Counted from the stretch's first letter, positions 17,109 to 26,252 are shown. The stretch: 64,000 nucleotides of DNA from Pseudomonas alkylphenolica (GCF_004025535.1 NZ_QJRG01000047.1:248001-312000), one strand, 5' to 3'. The notes: generated from the sequence alone by a model not told the origin. Numbers and translations: made by a program.

Positions 17109-18434
17109 ATGACAGCCACCCTGCCGACGCCAGCCCTGCGCCTGACGCGCAGTGACCACAAGACCTTGAGCCTGGCGGCTTTGGGCGGCGCACTGGAAAT
17201 CTACGATTTCATCATTTTCGTGTTCTTCGCCCTGACGCTCAGCCAGCTGTTCTTTCCGCCACAGATGCCCGAGTGGCTGCGCCTGCTGCAGAGTTTCGGG
17301 ATCTTTGTCACCGGTTACCTGGCGCGGCCGCTGGGTGGCATCCTCATGGCGCATTTCGCCGATCATCTGGGGCGCAAGAAAGTCTTCAGCCTGAGCATCC
17401 TGATGATGGCCTTGCCATGCCTGCTGATCGGCATCATGCCCACGTACGCCGAGATCGGCTATTTTGCGCCGCTGATCCTGTTGGCACTGCGTATCTTCCA
17501 GGGCGCGGCAGTCGGTGGTGAAGTGCCCAGCGCCTGGGTGTTCGTTGCCGAGCATGCGCCAGCCGGTCGGCGCGGCTACGCACTGGGCTTCTTGCAGGCG
17601 GGCCTGACCTTCGGTTACCTGCTGGGCGCCTTGACGGCCACGGCGCTGGCGCAACTGTTTACGCCGCAAGAGATCCTCGATTATGCGTGGCGCTTCCCGT
17701 TCCTGCTGGGCGGCGTGTTCGGGGTGTTCGGGGTGTGGCTGCGCCGCTGGTTGAGCGAAACCCCGGTGTTTCTGGCTTTGCGTGAGCGCCGCGAACAGCC
17801 GGTGGCTTTCCCGTTGCGCACGGTGCTGACCGAGCACCGCCGGGCGTTGCTGCCGGCGGCGCTGCTGACTTGTGTGCTGACCTCGGCGGTGGTGGTGCTG
17901 GTGGTGATCACGCCGACGGTGATGCAGCAGCGCTTTGGCATGAGCGCGGGTCACACCTTCGCGTTGAGCAGCGTCGGCATTGTCTTTCTCAATATCGGCT
18001 GCGTGCTCGCCGGCCTGCTGGTCGACCGGGTGGGTGCCTGGCGTGCACTGATGCTCTACAGCCTGCTGCTGCCGCTGGGTGTTGGCGCTTTGTACGCCAG
18101 CCTGGTCTCGGGCTGGGAATGGCCCGGCTTGGCCTATGCGTTGGCCGGCCTTGCCTGCGGTGTCGTGGGGGTGGTGCCGTCGGTGATGGTCGGCTTGTTC
18201 CCGGCGCCTATCCGCGTCTCGGGCATCTCCTTTACCTACAACATCGCCTATGCGTTGTGGGCCAGTACCACGCCGTTGATGCTGATTGCACTGATGCCCT
18301 GGAGCCCGTGGGTGTGCGTGGGGTTCAGTTTCATCATGGGCGCTGTGGGGCTGTTGACGGCTGTGTATTTTGCGGCGACGGAACCTGAACACTGCGAGGA
18401 TGAGGCGCCGCAGCCATCGCTTAATGTGTTGTGA
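17109..18434 (+). CDS. MFS transporter, metabolite:H+ symporter family
   Basis: 441 aa, about 12 membrane helices. It shows the MHS/ProP-KgtP hallmarks: LGGALEIYDFIIFVFFA in helix 1, the MFS motif after helix 2 (HFADHLGRKKVF), RIFQGAAVGGEVPSAWVFVAEHAP around helix 4, and the FPAPIRVSGISFTYNIAYALW segment in the second half. Substrates in this family are carboxylates, proline/betaine or similar; the sequence alone does not say which. It is a monocistronic-looking gene before a REP-like element. Confidence 0.85.
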   Translation: MTATLPTPALRLTRSDHKTLSLAALGGALEIYDFIIFVFFALTLSQLFFPPQMPEWLRLLQSFGIFVTGYLARPLGGILMAHFADHLGRKKVFSLSILMMALPCLLIGIMPTYAEIGYFAPLILLALRIFQGAAVGGEVPSAWVFVAEHAPAGRRGYALGFLQAGLTFGYLLGALTATALAQLFTPQEILDYAWRFPFLLGGVFGVFGVWLRRWLSETPVFLALRERREQPVAFPLRTVLTEHRRALLPAALLTCVLTSAVVVLVVITPTVMQQRFGMSAGHTFALSSVGIVFLNIGCVLAGLLVDRVGAWRALMLYSLLLPLGVGALYASLVSGWEWPGLAYALAGLACGVVGVVPSVMVGLFPAPIRVSGISFTYNIAYALWASTTPLMLIALMPWSPWVCVGFSFIMGAVGLLTAVYFAATEPEHCEDEAPQPSLNVL

Positions 18435-18468
18435 CATTGCACCGGAGCGCTGTTATGGACTGCGTAGC

Positions 18469-18514
18469 AGCCCCTTTTGGGGCTTGTGCAGTGGGCCTTC
18501 GCGGATAAATCCGC
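18469..18514. repeat. REP-like palindromic element
   Basis: Two small palindromes, AGCCCC-TTTT-GGGGCT (18469-18484) and GCGGATAAATCCGC (18501-18514), the latter flanked by TTCGCGG and CCCCTGC. This resembles the intergenic REP elements common in the P. putida group. It lies between the symporter and the ETF-QO terminator. Confidence 0.6.
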
Positions 18515-18550
18515 CCCTGCAAAGACAGTTGTTCCTACAGATTTCCGAGC

Positions 18551-18590
18551 AAAAAAAAGCCCCCTGGCCGCAAGGCGAGGGGGCTTTTTA
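18551..18590. terminator. Bidirectional rho-independent terminator
   Basis: The stem AAGCCCCCT / AGGGGGCTT is flanked by eight A on the left and T5 on the right. It can end the minus-strand ETF-QO transcript and plus-strand read-through from the symporter. Confidence 0.85.
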
Positions 18591-18602
18591 TCGGGTGCTG
18601 AC

Positions 18603-20267
18603 TTACATGTTCGGGTAAGTCGGGCCGCCGGCACCTTCCGGAGTGACCCAGGTGATGTTCTGCGAAGGGTCCTTGATGTCACAGGTCTTGCAGTGCACGC
18701 AGTTCTGGGCGTTGATCTGGAAGCGCTTGTTGCCGTCTTCCTGGGTCACCACCTCGTACACGCCGGCCGGGCAGTAGCGCTGCGCCGGTTCGTCGTACAG
18801 CGGCAAGTTGGTACCGATCGGAATGCCGGCATCGGCCAGCTTCAAGTGGCACGGTTGCTCTTCTTCATGGTTGGTGCTGGAGAGGAACACCGAGCTGAGC
18901 TTGTCGAAGCTCAACTTGCCATCCGGCTTCGGATAATCGATTTTCTTCGAGTCGGCGGCCAGTTTCAGGCAGGCGTAATCCGGCTTGGTGTCGTGCAGGG
19001 TGAACGGCAGTTTGCCGCCGAACCAGTTCTGGTCGACATAGTTGAACGCCGCGCCGAGCATCGGGCCGAACTTGTGCATGGCCGGGCCGAAGTTACGGCT
19101 GGAGAACAGCTCTTCATACAGCCAGCTGGCTTTGAATGCGTCGACGTAGCTGTTGAGCTGATCGCCACCTTCACCACCGGCGAGCAGGGCTTCTGCCACC
19201 GCGTCGGCTGCGAGCATGCCGGACTTCATGGCGGTGTGGCTGCCCTTGATCTTGGCCACGTTCATGGTGCCCAAGTCGCAGCCAATCAGGGCGCCACCGG
19301 CGAAGACCATTTTCGGCAGCGAGTTCAGGCCGCCTTTGGCCAGGGCGCGAGCGCCGTAGCTGATGCGCTTGCCGCCTTCGAGGTACTGGCTGATCACCGG
19401 GTGGTGCTTGAGGCGCTGGAACTCGTCGAACGGCGACAGGAACGGGTTGCTGTAGGACAGGTCGACGATCAGGCCAACCACCACCTGGTTGTTCTCCAGG
19501 TGATAGAGGAACGAACCACCGGTGTTTTCCTTGGCCATGACATCCAGCGGCCAGCCAGCGGTGTGCACCACCAGGCCTTGCTCATGCTTGGCCGGATCGA
19601 TTTCCCAGATTTCTTTCAGGCCGATGCCGTAATGCTGGACGTCGGATTCGCTGTCGAGGTTGAAGCGCTTGATCAGCTGCTTGCCGATGTGACCACGGCA
19701 GCCTTCGGCGAACAGGGTGTACTTGCCGCGCAGTTCCATGCCCGGGGTGTACAGGCCGTCCTTCGGGTTACCTTCACGGTCGACACCGAGGTCGCCGGTG
19801 ATGATCCCGCGGACCACGCCATTTTCGTCGAACAGGGCTTCCTGGGCAGCGAAGCCCGGGTAGATTTCCACGCCCAGGTTTTCCGCTTGCTGGGCCAGCC
19901 AGCGGCACAGGTTACCCAGGGAGATGATGTAGTTGCCTTCGTTGTGCATGGTCTTGGGCACGAACAGGTCCGGGACCTTGACCGAGCTGCCAGCATCCTT
20001 GAGCACATAGATGTCGTCGCGTTTGACTGCGGTGTTGAGCGGGGCGCCCAGCTCTTTCCAGTCCGGGAACAGTTCGTTCAGGGCGCGCGGTTCGAACACC
20101 GCACCGGAGAGGATATGGGCACCGACTTCGGAGCCTTTCTCGACCACGCAGACGCTGATTTCATTACCGGCTTCGGCGGCCTTCTGCTTCAATCGGCAGG
20201 CGGCGGACAGGCCAGCCGGGCCAGCGCCGACAATGACCACGTCGAATTCCATGTATTCGCGTTCCAC
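18603..20267 (-). CDS. Electron transfer flavoprotein-ubiquinone oxidoreductase
   Basis: 554 aa peripheral membrane enzyme that passes electrons from reduced ETF (fed by fatty-acid and amino-acid acyl-CoA dehydrogenases) to ubiquinone. The FAD motif GAGPAGLSAACRLKQ is at the N-terminus. The C-terminal 4Fe-4S site uses the cysteines of CPAGVYE and CVHCKTCDIKDPSQNI. The start is the GTG at 20267, because a strong ribosome site (AGGAGAG) lies 5 bases upstream; the longer reading from 20285 lacks one. It is divergent from etfBA across a 543-bp gap. Confidence 0.95.
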   Translation of the reverse strand: MEREYMEFDVVIVGAGPAGLSAACRLKQKAAEAGNEISVCVVEKGSEVGAHILSGAVFEPRALNELFPDWKELGAPLNTAVKRDDIYVLKDAGSSVKVPDLFVPKTMHNEGNYIISLGNLCRWLAQQAENLGVEIYPGFAAQEALFDENGVVRGIITGDLGVDREGNPKDGLYTPGMELRGKYTLFAEGCRGHIGKQLIKRFNLDSESDVQHYGIGLKEIWEIDPAKHEQGLVVHTAGWPLDVMAKENTGGSFLYHLENNQVVVGLIVDLSYSNPFLSPFDEFQRLKHHPVISQYLEGGKRISYGARALAKGGLNSLPKMVFAGGALIGCDLGTMNVAKIKGSHTAMKSGMLAADAVAEALLAGGEGGDQLNSYVDAFKASWLYEELFSSRNFGPAMHKFGPMLGAAFNYVDQNWFGGKLPFTLHDTKPDYACLKLAADSKKIDYPKPDGKLSFDKLSSVFLSSTNHEEEQPCHLKLADAGIPIGTNLPLYDEPAQRYCPAGVYEVVTQEDGNKRFQINAQNCVHCKTCDIKDPSQNITWVTPEGAGGPTYPNM

Positions 20268-20810
20268 AGGTTCTCTCCTACTCAAGGCTCATCGGTTTTC
20301 TTTTGTTGGCGGGTGTCAGGCGGTCATTTACTGAGGCTCAAGCTGTAGCTCGAGCGATGACGGACTACACCGCTTTCTCTTGGCCGCGCATTATATCTAC
20401 ACCACTCGCGGGGTCCAATACAAACGTTTGTTTGAATTTGCCGCAGCCCAGTAAAATCAAAGACGCACGGCATGAATCTGGCCGGTTTGCCGTATTGACC
20501 GGATTGGGCGTTACGGTCAAGATACGAGCGGTTTTGCGCTCGCCGTAGGCTGACCGCCGGATGCAGGTGCACCCCTAAAAACCAGGCGAAAAGCAGTGCA
20601 GCAGGGCCGCAACCCGCTTTGTAGTGGAGTTTACACACCACGACAGAAAATGACTCACGGGTTTTGCTGCTGTGAGGTCGAATCGAGACTGCTGGGTCAG
20701 GGTTGAATTCTGCCGACTGCCATCGTTTTTAGAGGTGCCCTTGTACCCACGCGCAATCGCCGGGTTTGCCCCAGGCGACATTCTTTTCACCGGAGAGTAA
20801 CGAGGAATCC
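20268..20810. other. Divergent intergenic region between ETF-QO and etfBA
   Basis: 543 bp without a convincing gene. It contains the ETF-QO promoter and PsrA-like site described separately. Nearer etfB I see no strong -35/-10 pair by eye; the etfB ribosome site (GAGGAA) ends 6 bases before its ATG. No RNA gene was recognised. Confidence 0.6.
20390..20434 (-). promoter_or_regulatory. ETF-QO promoter with PsrA-like operator
   Basis: On the minus strand TTGGAC (20418-20413), 17 bases, TATAAT (20395-20390). Directly upstream, 20421-20434 reads CAAAC-N4-GTTTG, which fits the PsrA motif (G/C)AAAC-N2-4-GTTT(G/C). In P. aeruginosa PsrA is known to act on rpoS and on ETF genes, so control by fatty-acid signals is plausible. 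Its position just upstream of -35 would suit activation. Confidence 0.55.
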
Positions 20811-21560
20811 ATGAAGGTTCTTGTAGCTGTCAAACGAGTGGTCGACTATAACGTCAAGGTTCGCGTCAAGGCGGACAACTCCGGCGTCGACCTTGCTAAC
20901 GTCAAGATGTCCATGAACCCCTTCTGCGAAATCGCCGTAGAAGAGGCCGTACGCCTGAAAGAAAAAGGCGTGGCGACCGAGATCGTCGTCGTTACCGTCG
21001 GCCCGGCCACTGCTCAGGAACAGTTGCGTACTGCCCTGGCACTGGGTGCTGACCGTGCCATCCTGGTCGAGTCGGCTGAAGAGCTGACCTCGCTGGCCGT
21101 GGCCAAGCTGCTCAAGGCTGTTGTCGACAAGGAACAGCCTCAGCTGGTGATCCTTGGCAAACAGGCCATCGACAGCGACAACAACCAGACTGGCCAGATG
21201 CTGGCTGCGCTGACCGGCTTCGCCCAAGGCACCTTCGCCTCCAAGGTCGAAGTGGCTGGCGACAAGGTCAATGTCACCCGTGAAATCGATGGCGGCCTGC
21301 AGACTGTAGCGCTGAACCTGCCAGCGATCGTCACCACCGACCTGCGTCTGAACGAGCCACGCTATGCGTCGCTGCCGAACATCATGAAGGCCAAGAAAAA
21401 GCCGCTGGAAACTGTTACTCCAGACGCGCTGGGCGTTTCCACCGCCTCCACCAACAAGACCCTGAAAGTCGAAGCGCCAGCTGCTCGCAGCGCGGGTATC
21501 AAGGTCAAGTCGGTTGCTGAACTGGTCGAGAAACTGAAGAACGAGGCGAAGGTAATCTAA
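20811..21560 (+). CDS. etfB: Electron transfer flavoprotein beta subunit
   Basis: 249 aa. The N-terminus [18 protein letters not shown] and the motifs [27 protein letters not shown] and [25 protein letters not shown] are diagnostic of EtfB (AMP-binding subunit). The start at 20811 has the GAGGAA ribosome site. The stop codon is immediately followed by the etfA ATG. With EtfA it carries electrons from acyl-CoA and related dehydrogenases to the ETF-QO encoded opposite. Confidence 0.96.
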   Translation: MKVLVAVKRVVDYNVKVRVKADNSGVDLANVKMSMNPFCEIAVEEAVRLKEKGVATEIVVVTVGPATAQEQLRTALALGADRAILVESAEELTSLAVAKLLKAVVDKEQPQLVILGKQAIDSDNNQTGQMLAALTGFAQGTFASKVEVAGDKVNVTREIDGGLQTVALNLPAIVTTDLRLNEPRYASLPNIMKAKKKPLETVTPDALGVSTASTNKTLKVEAPAARSAGIKVKSVAELVEKLKNEAKVI

Positions 21561-22490
21561 ATGACTATCCTGGTTATCGCTGAACACGAAAACGGTGCCG
21601 TTGCCCCGGCCACCCTGAACACTGTTGCTGCTGCCGCCAAGATCGGTGGTGACATCGCCGTGCTGGTCGCTGGCCAGAATGTCGGCGGTGTTGCTGAAGC
21701 TGCCGCCAAGATTGCTGGCGTTGCCAAGGTACTGGTTGCCGACAACGCCGCTTACGCGCACCAGCTGCCGGAAAACGTCGCGCCGCTGGTTGCCGAGCTG
21801 GGCAAGGGTTACAGCCACGTGCTGGCACCGGCCACCTCCAACGGCAAGAACATCCTGCCACGCGTTGCCGCGCTGCTGGACGTCGACCAGATCTCCGAGA
21901 TCATCTCGGTAGAGTCGGCTGACACCTTCAAGCGTCCGATCTACGCCGGTAACGCCATTGCCACCGTGCAATCGAACGCTGCCGTCAAAGTCATCACTGT
22001 TCGTGCCACCGGCTTTGACGCCGTTGCCGCCGAAGGTGGCAGCGCTTCGGTTGAAACCGTGGCTGCTGCGCACGACGCTGGCAAGTCGTCCTTCGTCGGT
22101 GAAGAACTGGCCAAGTCCGACCGTCCTGAGCTGACCGCTGCCAAAATCGTCGTTTCCGGCGGTCGCGGCATGCAGAACGGTGACAACTTCAAGCACCTGT
22201 ACGCCCTGGCCGACAAGCTCGGCGCTGCCGTCGGCGCTTCGCGCGCTGCGGTCGACGCAGGTTTCGTACCGAACGACATGCAGGTCGGTCAGACCGGCAA
22301 GATCGTTGCGCCACAACTGTACATCGCCGTCGGTATCTCCGGCGCGATCCAGCACCTGGCCGGCATGAAAGACTCCAAAGTGATCGTAGCGATCAACAAG
22401 GACGAAGAAGCGCCGATCTTCCAGGTTGCCGATTACGGTCTGGTTGCTGATCTGTTCGAAGCCGTACCTGAGCTGGAGAAGCTGGTTTAA
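21561..22490 (+). CDS. etfA: Electron transfer flavoprotein alpha subunit
   Basis: 309 aa FAD-binding subunit. The C-terminal FAD domain contains [59 protein letters not shown] and [10 protein letters not shown], all classic EtfA motifs. The N-terminal domain is alanine/valine rich. It is translated directly after etfB with zero spacing, and a strong terminator follows. Confidence 0.96.
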   Translation: MTILVIAEHENGAVAPATLNTVAAAAKIGGDIAVLVAGQNVGGVAEAAAKIAGVAKVLVADNAAYAHQLPENVAPLVAELGKGYSHVLAPATSNGKNILPRVAALLDVDQISEIISVESADTFKRPIYAGNAIATVQSNAAVKVITVRATGFDAVAAEGGSASVETVAAAHDAGKSSFVGEELAKSDRPELTAAKIVVSGGRGMQNGDNFKHLYALADKLGAAVGASRAAVDAGFVPNDMQVGQTGKIVAPQLYIAVGISGAIQHLAGMKDSKVIVAINKDEEAPIFQVADYGLVADLFEAVPELEKLV

Positions 22491-22513
22491 TCCCGCTGCT
22501 TCACTTATAAAGG

Positions 22514-22572
22514 GCCCGGTCCATGCGGGCTGTGCAAGCGAGTCTTGCACAGCCCCGGGACCGGGCTTTTTT
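22514..22572 (+). terminator. Rho-independent terminator of etfBA
   Basis: A nested hairpin: outer stem GCCCGGTCC / GGACCGGGC and inner stem GGGCTGTGCAAG / CTTGCACAGCCC, followed by T6. Confidence 0.88.
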
Positions 22573-22602
22573 ATGTTCTGAAGAAAGGTGGGAGTGGTTT
22601 GC

Positions 22603-23427
22603 ATGGGATGGCGGGGTCGGATGAGTGTGGCGCTGATGGCGGCTGCAGTGCTGTTGCCGTTGCAGGCCATGGCGATAGGCAAGTGCGAGCGGCTGGTGGT
22701 CACCGGCAGTCCCGACGCGCCCCCCTACCTGTGGCGTGATCCGAAAGATCCCCGGCACCTGGTTGGCGCCAATGCCGATCTGCTGCAGCAGGTTGCGGCC
22801 GAAATCGGGGTGAAAATCGAGGTGCTCTACAGCGGCAAGCGCAGTGATGCGCGGGCAGAAGTACGAAGCGGGCGCGTGGATATGCTTATTGATGCGCCGC
22901 TGCTGGTCAGCGAACTGACCAGCATGGACTATGTTCACCCGCCGCTGATGCAGAACGAGTACCTAGTGTGGACCCGCCATGATTCGCCGCTGATCTATGA
23001 AGGGCTGGCCGATCTGCACGGGCATCAGGGCAGCCTGTCGCAAAAAGCCCGCCTGACCCCGCACTTTGAAGCCTTGGCCAAGGCGCAGCTGAAGCTTTCC
23101 GAGGCGCAGAACCTGACTCAGGCATTTCAGCAATTGTTGCTGGGACAGGTGGACTATGTGCTGGCCGGGCGTTACTCCGGCATGGCCATGGTCCAGTCCC
23201 TGGGTATGGCGGATGTACTGGTGCCCCGCGGGCTGCCGCTGGATCGGCCGGGCCTGTACCTGGCGTTATCGCATAATTCAGCCTGCAATGACGCCTGGAT
23301 ACGCGGACAACTGGCTAAAAAGCTGACAGAATTGCCGACCTCCGGCGTGTCTCAGGCGGTGCTGCAACGCAATATAGAGCGCTGGAAAGCGCAAACGCAG
23401 GCACCGCAGGATGCCCCCAAACAGTAG
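22603..23427 (+). CDS. Periplasmic solute-binding protein, SBP_bac_3 family
   Basis: 274 aa with a signal peptide (about residues 1-24, ending AMA). The mature part resembles polar-amino-acid binding proteins: TGSPDAPPYLWRD near the start, GANADLLQQVAAEIGVKIEVLY, and VDMLIDAPLLVSELTSMDYVHPP. No ABC permease or ATPase is nearby. It heads a three-gene run with two lipoproteins and may therefore act in envelope sensing rather than import. The start at 22603 has a GGTGGGAG ribosome site. The ligand is unknown. Confidence 0.72.
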   Translation: MGWRGRMSVALMAAAVLLPLQAMAIGKCERLVVTGSPDAPPYLWRDPKDPRHLVGANADLLQQVAAEIGVKIEVLYSGKRSDARAEVRSGRVDMLIDAPLLVSELTSMDYVHPPLMQNEYLVWTRHDSPLIYEGLADLHGHQGSLSQKARLTPHFEALAKAQLKLSEAQNLTQAFQQLLLGQVDYVLAGRYSGMAMVQSLGMADVLVPRGLPLDRPGLYLALSHNSACNDAWIRGQLAKKLTELPTSGVSQAVLQRNIERWKAQTQAPQDAPKQ

Positions 23428-23436
23428 GAAGATTGC

Positions 23437-23790
23437 GTGAGAATCCAACCTTTTTTTGCCGCGCTGGCGCTGCTGGCGTTGGCCGGATGTGCCAATGACC
23501 CGGCACCCAACGAGCAGTTCCGCCTGTCTGAACAGGCGCTGGAGCAAGCCAAGGCTGTCGGGGCGACCGATGAGGTGGCCGAGCTGAAGATGGCTGAAGA
23601 CAAGATGGCGCGTGCTCAGGTCAACATGGCCAATGAGTCCTATCGCGATGCACGCATGCGCGCCGAACAGGCCGAGCTCGATGCACGCCTGGCCGAGGCG
23701 CTGGTGCTGACCAGCAAAAGCAATGAACAGCTTGACCAGCTGCAGTCGCGGGTCAATCGCCTGCGCAAACAGTTGGGGGCGCAGCCATGA
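23437..23790 (+). CDS. DUF4398-type small lipoprotein
   Basis: 117 aa starting at a GTG 9 bp after the preceding stop, with AGGA upstream. The lipobox LALAGC anchors the mature chain. The rest is a single long, charged helix (EVAELKMAEDKMARAQVNMANESYRDARMRAEQAELDARLAEA) typical of DUF4398 proteins. It overlaps the next gene by 4 bp and shares helical character with it, so the two products probably interact at the outer membrane. The biochemical role is unknown. Confidence 0.75.
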   Translation: MRIQPFFAALALLALAGCANDPAPNEQFRLSEQALEQAKAVGATDEVAELKMAEDKMARAQVNMANESYRDARMRAEQAELDARLAEALVLTSKSNEQLDQLQSRVNRLRKQLGAQP

Positions 23791-24596
23791 GTCCGATCAA
23801 ACCTATGGCGGCCTTGCTGTTGATCGGCCTCGTTGGGCTGCAGGGCTGTGCCAGCCAGCGTAGTGAGTCGGCACTGGATGAGGCAACGGCCAAGTTCCAG
23901 ACCGTCAAGGATGACTCCAACGTGCTGCGCAGTGCGCCGCGGGATGTTATTCGAGCCGGCGAATCGCTCGCGCGGGCGGAGCGGCTGTCCAGCTACTTCG
24001 GTACCGGGGCAGATGTGCGCCACTATGCCTACCTGAGCCAGCGCTACAGCGACATTGCCCGCGAGCACAGCAACCTGGTGCTCAACCAGGAGCGTCTGGC
24101 CAAGCTTGAGCTGGAGCGCCAACGCCTGCAGCTGGCGCTGCGCGAGGCCAAGCTCGCCAGTGTGCAGCAGCAGGGCAAATGGCTCGAAGCGCAGATCGTC
24201 AGCCTGGCCACGACACAGAGTGATCGTGGGCTGGTCATGACCCTGGGTGACGTACTCTTCGACACCGGCCGCGCAGAGCTGAAAAATTCGGCGAGCCGTA
24301 CCGTGCTCAAGCTTGTGCAGTTCCTGCAGCTCAACCCCAAGCGTGTGGTACGCATCGAAGGTTATACCGACAGCACCGGCGCCTCGGACGACAACCTGAA
24401 GTTGTCGCGCGATCGGGCTCAGTCAGTTGCCGACATGCTGGTCGACCTGGGGGTCGACGAAAAGCGAATCCAGGTTGAGGGCTACGGTGATCAGTACCCG
24501 GTCGAAGCCAACGCCTCGGAGCGGGGCAGGGCGCAGAACCGCCGCGTCGAGATTGTGTTCTCCGACGCCAAAGGCAAACTCGGCGCGGCGCGCTAA
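23787..24596 (+). CDS. OmpA-family peptidoglycan-binding lipoprotein
   Basis: 269 aa. A lipobox (LVGLQGC) is followed by a DUF4398-like helical region (residues about 25-140) and a C-terminal OmpA domain (LGDVLFDTGRAELKNSA, RIEGYTDSTGASDDNLKLSRDRAQSVADML, RIQVEGYGDQYPVEANASERGRAQNRRVEIV). The OmpA residues that bind diaminopimelate (D and R of the NxxLSxxRA and NRRVEI motifs) are present. It likely tethers the outer membrane to peptidoglycan. Last gene of the operon; terminator follows. Confidence 0.85.
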   Translation: MSPIKPMAALLLIGLVGLQGCASQRSESALDEATAKFQTVKDDSNVLRSAPRDVIRAGESLARAERLSSYFGTGADVRHYAYLSQRYSDIAREHSNLVLNQERLAKLELERQRLQLALREAKLASVQQQGKWLEAQIVSLATTQSDRGLVMTLGDVLFDTGRAELKNSASRTVLKLVQFLQLNPKRVVRIEGYTDSTGASDDNLKLSRDRAQSVADMLVDLGVDEKRIQVEGYGDQYPVEANASERGRAQNRRVEIVFSDAKGKLGAAR

Positions 24597-24610
24597 GGCG
24601 TGAAGTGCTG

Positions 24611-24647
24611 AAAAAAACCCGGTGAGCATCGCTCATCGGGTTTTTTT
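24611..24647. terminator. Terminator after the OmpA-like gene
   Basis: CCCGGTGAGC-ATC-GCTCATCGGG flanked by A7 and T7, a strong, potentially bidirectional intrinsic terminator. Confidence 0.9.
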
Positions 24648-24685
24648 ATGGGCAGTGTAGATGGCTGACAAGGGGTGCTGTCACA

Positions 24686-24749
24686 CAACTGTATTGTCGA
24701 CTATTCTGCAATCTGTCCCAGTACACTTTGCAACTGTTCCGGTATTCTG
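24686..24749. promoter_or_regulatory. Repeated CAACTGT...TATTCTG elements upstream of the MocR-type gene
   Basis: CAACTGT occurs at 24686-24692 and 24731-24737, each followed by TATTCTG (24702-24708 and 24743-24749) with 9- and 5-base gaps. Direct repeats upstream of MocR genes often are autoregulatory sites. Nearer the start, AACAACAA at 24770-24777 fits the Hfq/Crc A-rich motif. Confidence 0.35.
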
Positions 24750-24806
24750 GCTCCATTATCGAGTCGTACAACAACAATTACATTGCCTGCGTGTCGAGAA
24801 CCGATC

Positions 24807-26252
24807 ATGACCAACCTGTTGCTCTACCAGCGTATCGCCCAGCAGCTGGCCGAAGACATCCGTAGGGGTGTCTATCAGCCGGGTGAGCGGGTGCCGTCGG
24901 TGCGCAAAATGAGCTCGCAGCTCAACGTAAGCCACGCCACGGTGTTGCAGGCTTATGCCAATCTGGAAGACCAGGGGCTGATCCGTGCGCGACCGCAGTC
25001 TGGCTATTATGTGCACCAGACGCCGGCATTGACCGCGCAGACCCCGGATATCGCCAGGGTAGAGCGTCCAGGTCTGGTCACCCGCAGCAGCATCATCCAG
25101 CAAGTACTCACCGAGGCCCGACGCGACGGGGTGTTTCCTTTCGGGGCTGCAGTACCGCATGTCGATTACTTGCCGGTGCGGGCGCTGCATCAGCAACTGG
25201 CCAAGGTCACCCGGTTCCATAGCCCGCGGGCCTTCAGCTATATGTTCAGCCCGGGTTTTGAGCCCTTGCGCCGGCAGATTGCCATTCGCATGCGTGATGC
25301 CGGGGTGGTGGTAGACCCCAGTGAGGTGGTGGTCACCCATGGCTGTGTGGATGCGCTGCAAATGTCGCTGCGGGTGTTGACCAAGCCGGGTGACCTGATC
25401 GCGGCCGAGTCGCCGACTTATTATGGGTTGCTGCAACTGGCCGATTTGTTGGGGCTCAAAGTCATCGAAATCCCGAGTGATCCGTCTACCGGCATCAGCC
25501 TGGAAGCCTTGCAGCTTGCGGCTAATCAGTGGCCGATCAAGGCGCTGGTACTGACTGCGCGCCTGAGCAATCCGCTGGGCGGCACCATTCCTGAAGAGCG
25601 GCAAAAGCAGTTGTTGCGCCTGGCTTCGGATTTCGACATTCAGATCGTCGAGGACGATATCTACGGCGAGTTGATGTTCGAGCAGGGTAAAACCAAGGCG
25701 CTGAAGGCGTTTGACCGCCTGGGGCGGGTAATCTACTGCTCGAGTTTTTCCAAGACCCTGTCGCCCGGGGTGCGTATCGGCTGGATGATTGCGGGTAAGT
25801 ACCAGGCGGAAATCCAGCGGCTGCAGACGTTTACCACGCATTCGGCCTGCAGCGTCACGCAGATGGGCGTCGCTTCTTATCTTGAGAATGGTGGCTACGA
25901 TCGGCATCTGCGTTACATCCGACAGGAGTACCGGAAAAATCTGAGTGCATATCAACTGGCCGTGCAGCAACATTTCCCTGAGGGGACGCAAATGACGCGT
26001 CCGACAGGCGGCTTCATTCTCTGGGTGAGCTTGCCTGGCCGGGTCAACACCCAGGAGCTGCACGTGCGCGCACTGCAGCAGGGCATCAGTATCGCCCCGG
26101 GGCTTATTTTCAGTAATACAGAGCAGTTCAACCACTGCATACGCCTGAACTGCGGTATTCCATGGAATCGTGAGGCGGAAAGGGCGGTGGTGACGCTGGG
26201 CATGTTGGCCAGTCAGTTATGCCAGGAGTCTGGCGCGGCCAACTTTTTTTAG
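24807..26252 (+). CDS. MocR/GntR-family regulator with aminotransferase-like domain
   Basis: 481 aa. The N-terminal GntR winged helix (QLAEDIRRGVYQPGERVPSVRKMSSQLNVSHATVLQAYANLEDQGLIRARPQSGYYV) is fused to a fold-type-I PLP domain. PLP-site features: THGCVDALQMSLRVL, ARLSNPLGG, VEDDIYGEL and the lysine in SSFSKTLSPGVRIGW. Such proteins are transcription factors that sense PLP or amino compounds. The start at 24807 is the first ATG that begins the helix-turn-helix domain. No adjacent pdx, gab or amino-acid operon points to a target. Confidence 0.88.
   Translation: MTNLLLYQRIAQQLAEDIRRGVYQPGERVPSVRKMSSQLNVSHATVLQAYANLEDQGLIRARPQSGYYVHQTPALTAQTPDIARVERPGLVTRSSIIQQVLTEARRDGVFPFGAAVPHVDYLPVRALHQQLAKVTRFHSPRAFSYMFSPGFEPLRRQIAIRMRDAGVVVDPSEVVVTHGCVDALQMSLRVLTKPGDLIAAESPTYYGLLQLADLLGLKVIEIPSDPSTGISLEALQLAANQWPIKALVLTARLSNPLGGTIPEERQKQLLRLASDFDIQIVEDDIYGELMFEQGKTKALKAFDRLGRVIYCSSFSKTLSPGVRIGWMIAGKYQAEIQRLQTFTTHSACSVTQMGVASYLENGGYDRHLRYIRQEYRKNLSAYQLAVQQHFPEGTQMTRPTGGFILWVSLPGRVNTQELHVRALQQGISIAPGLIFSNTEQFNHCIRLNCGIPWNREAERAVVTLGMLASQLCQESGAANFF

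Noticed and set aside
17094..18437. 447-codon minus-strand frame opposite the MHS symporter
   Set aside because: Very rich in H, Q and R with no recognisable domain; the plus strand encodes a clear 12-helix transporter.
18506..18510. TAAAT in the spacer before the ETF-QO terminator
   Set aside because: It is the centre of a REP palindrome and has no CGT at the right distance.
18477..20348. Long plus-strand open frame opposite ETF-QO
   Set aside because: It is an exact antisense shadow of a well-identified gene; the open frame follows from codon bias in GC-rich DNA and has no ribosome site or family match.
20787..22703. 638-codon minus-strand frame opposite etfBA
   Set aside because: Shadow of etfB and etfA, which have clear motifs and start sites.
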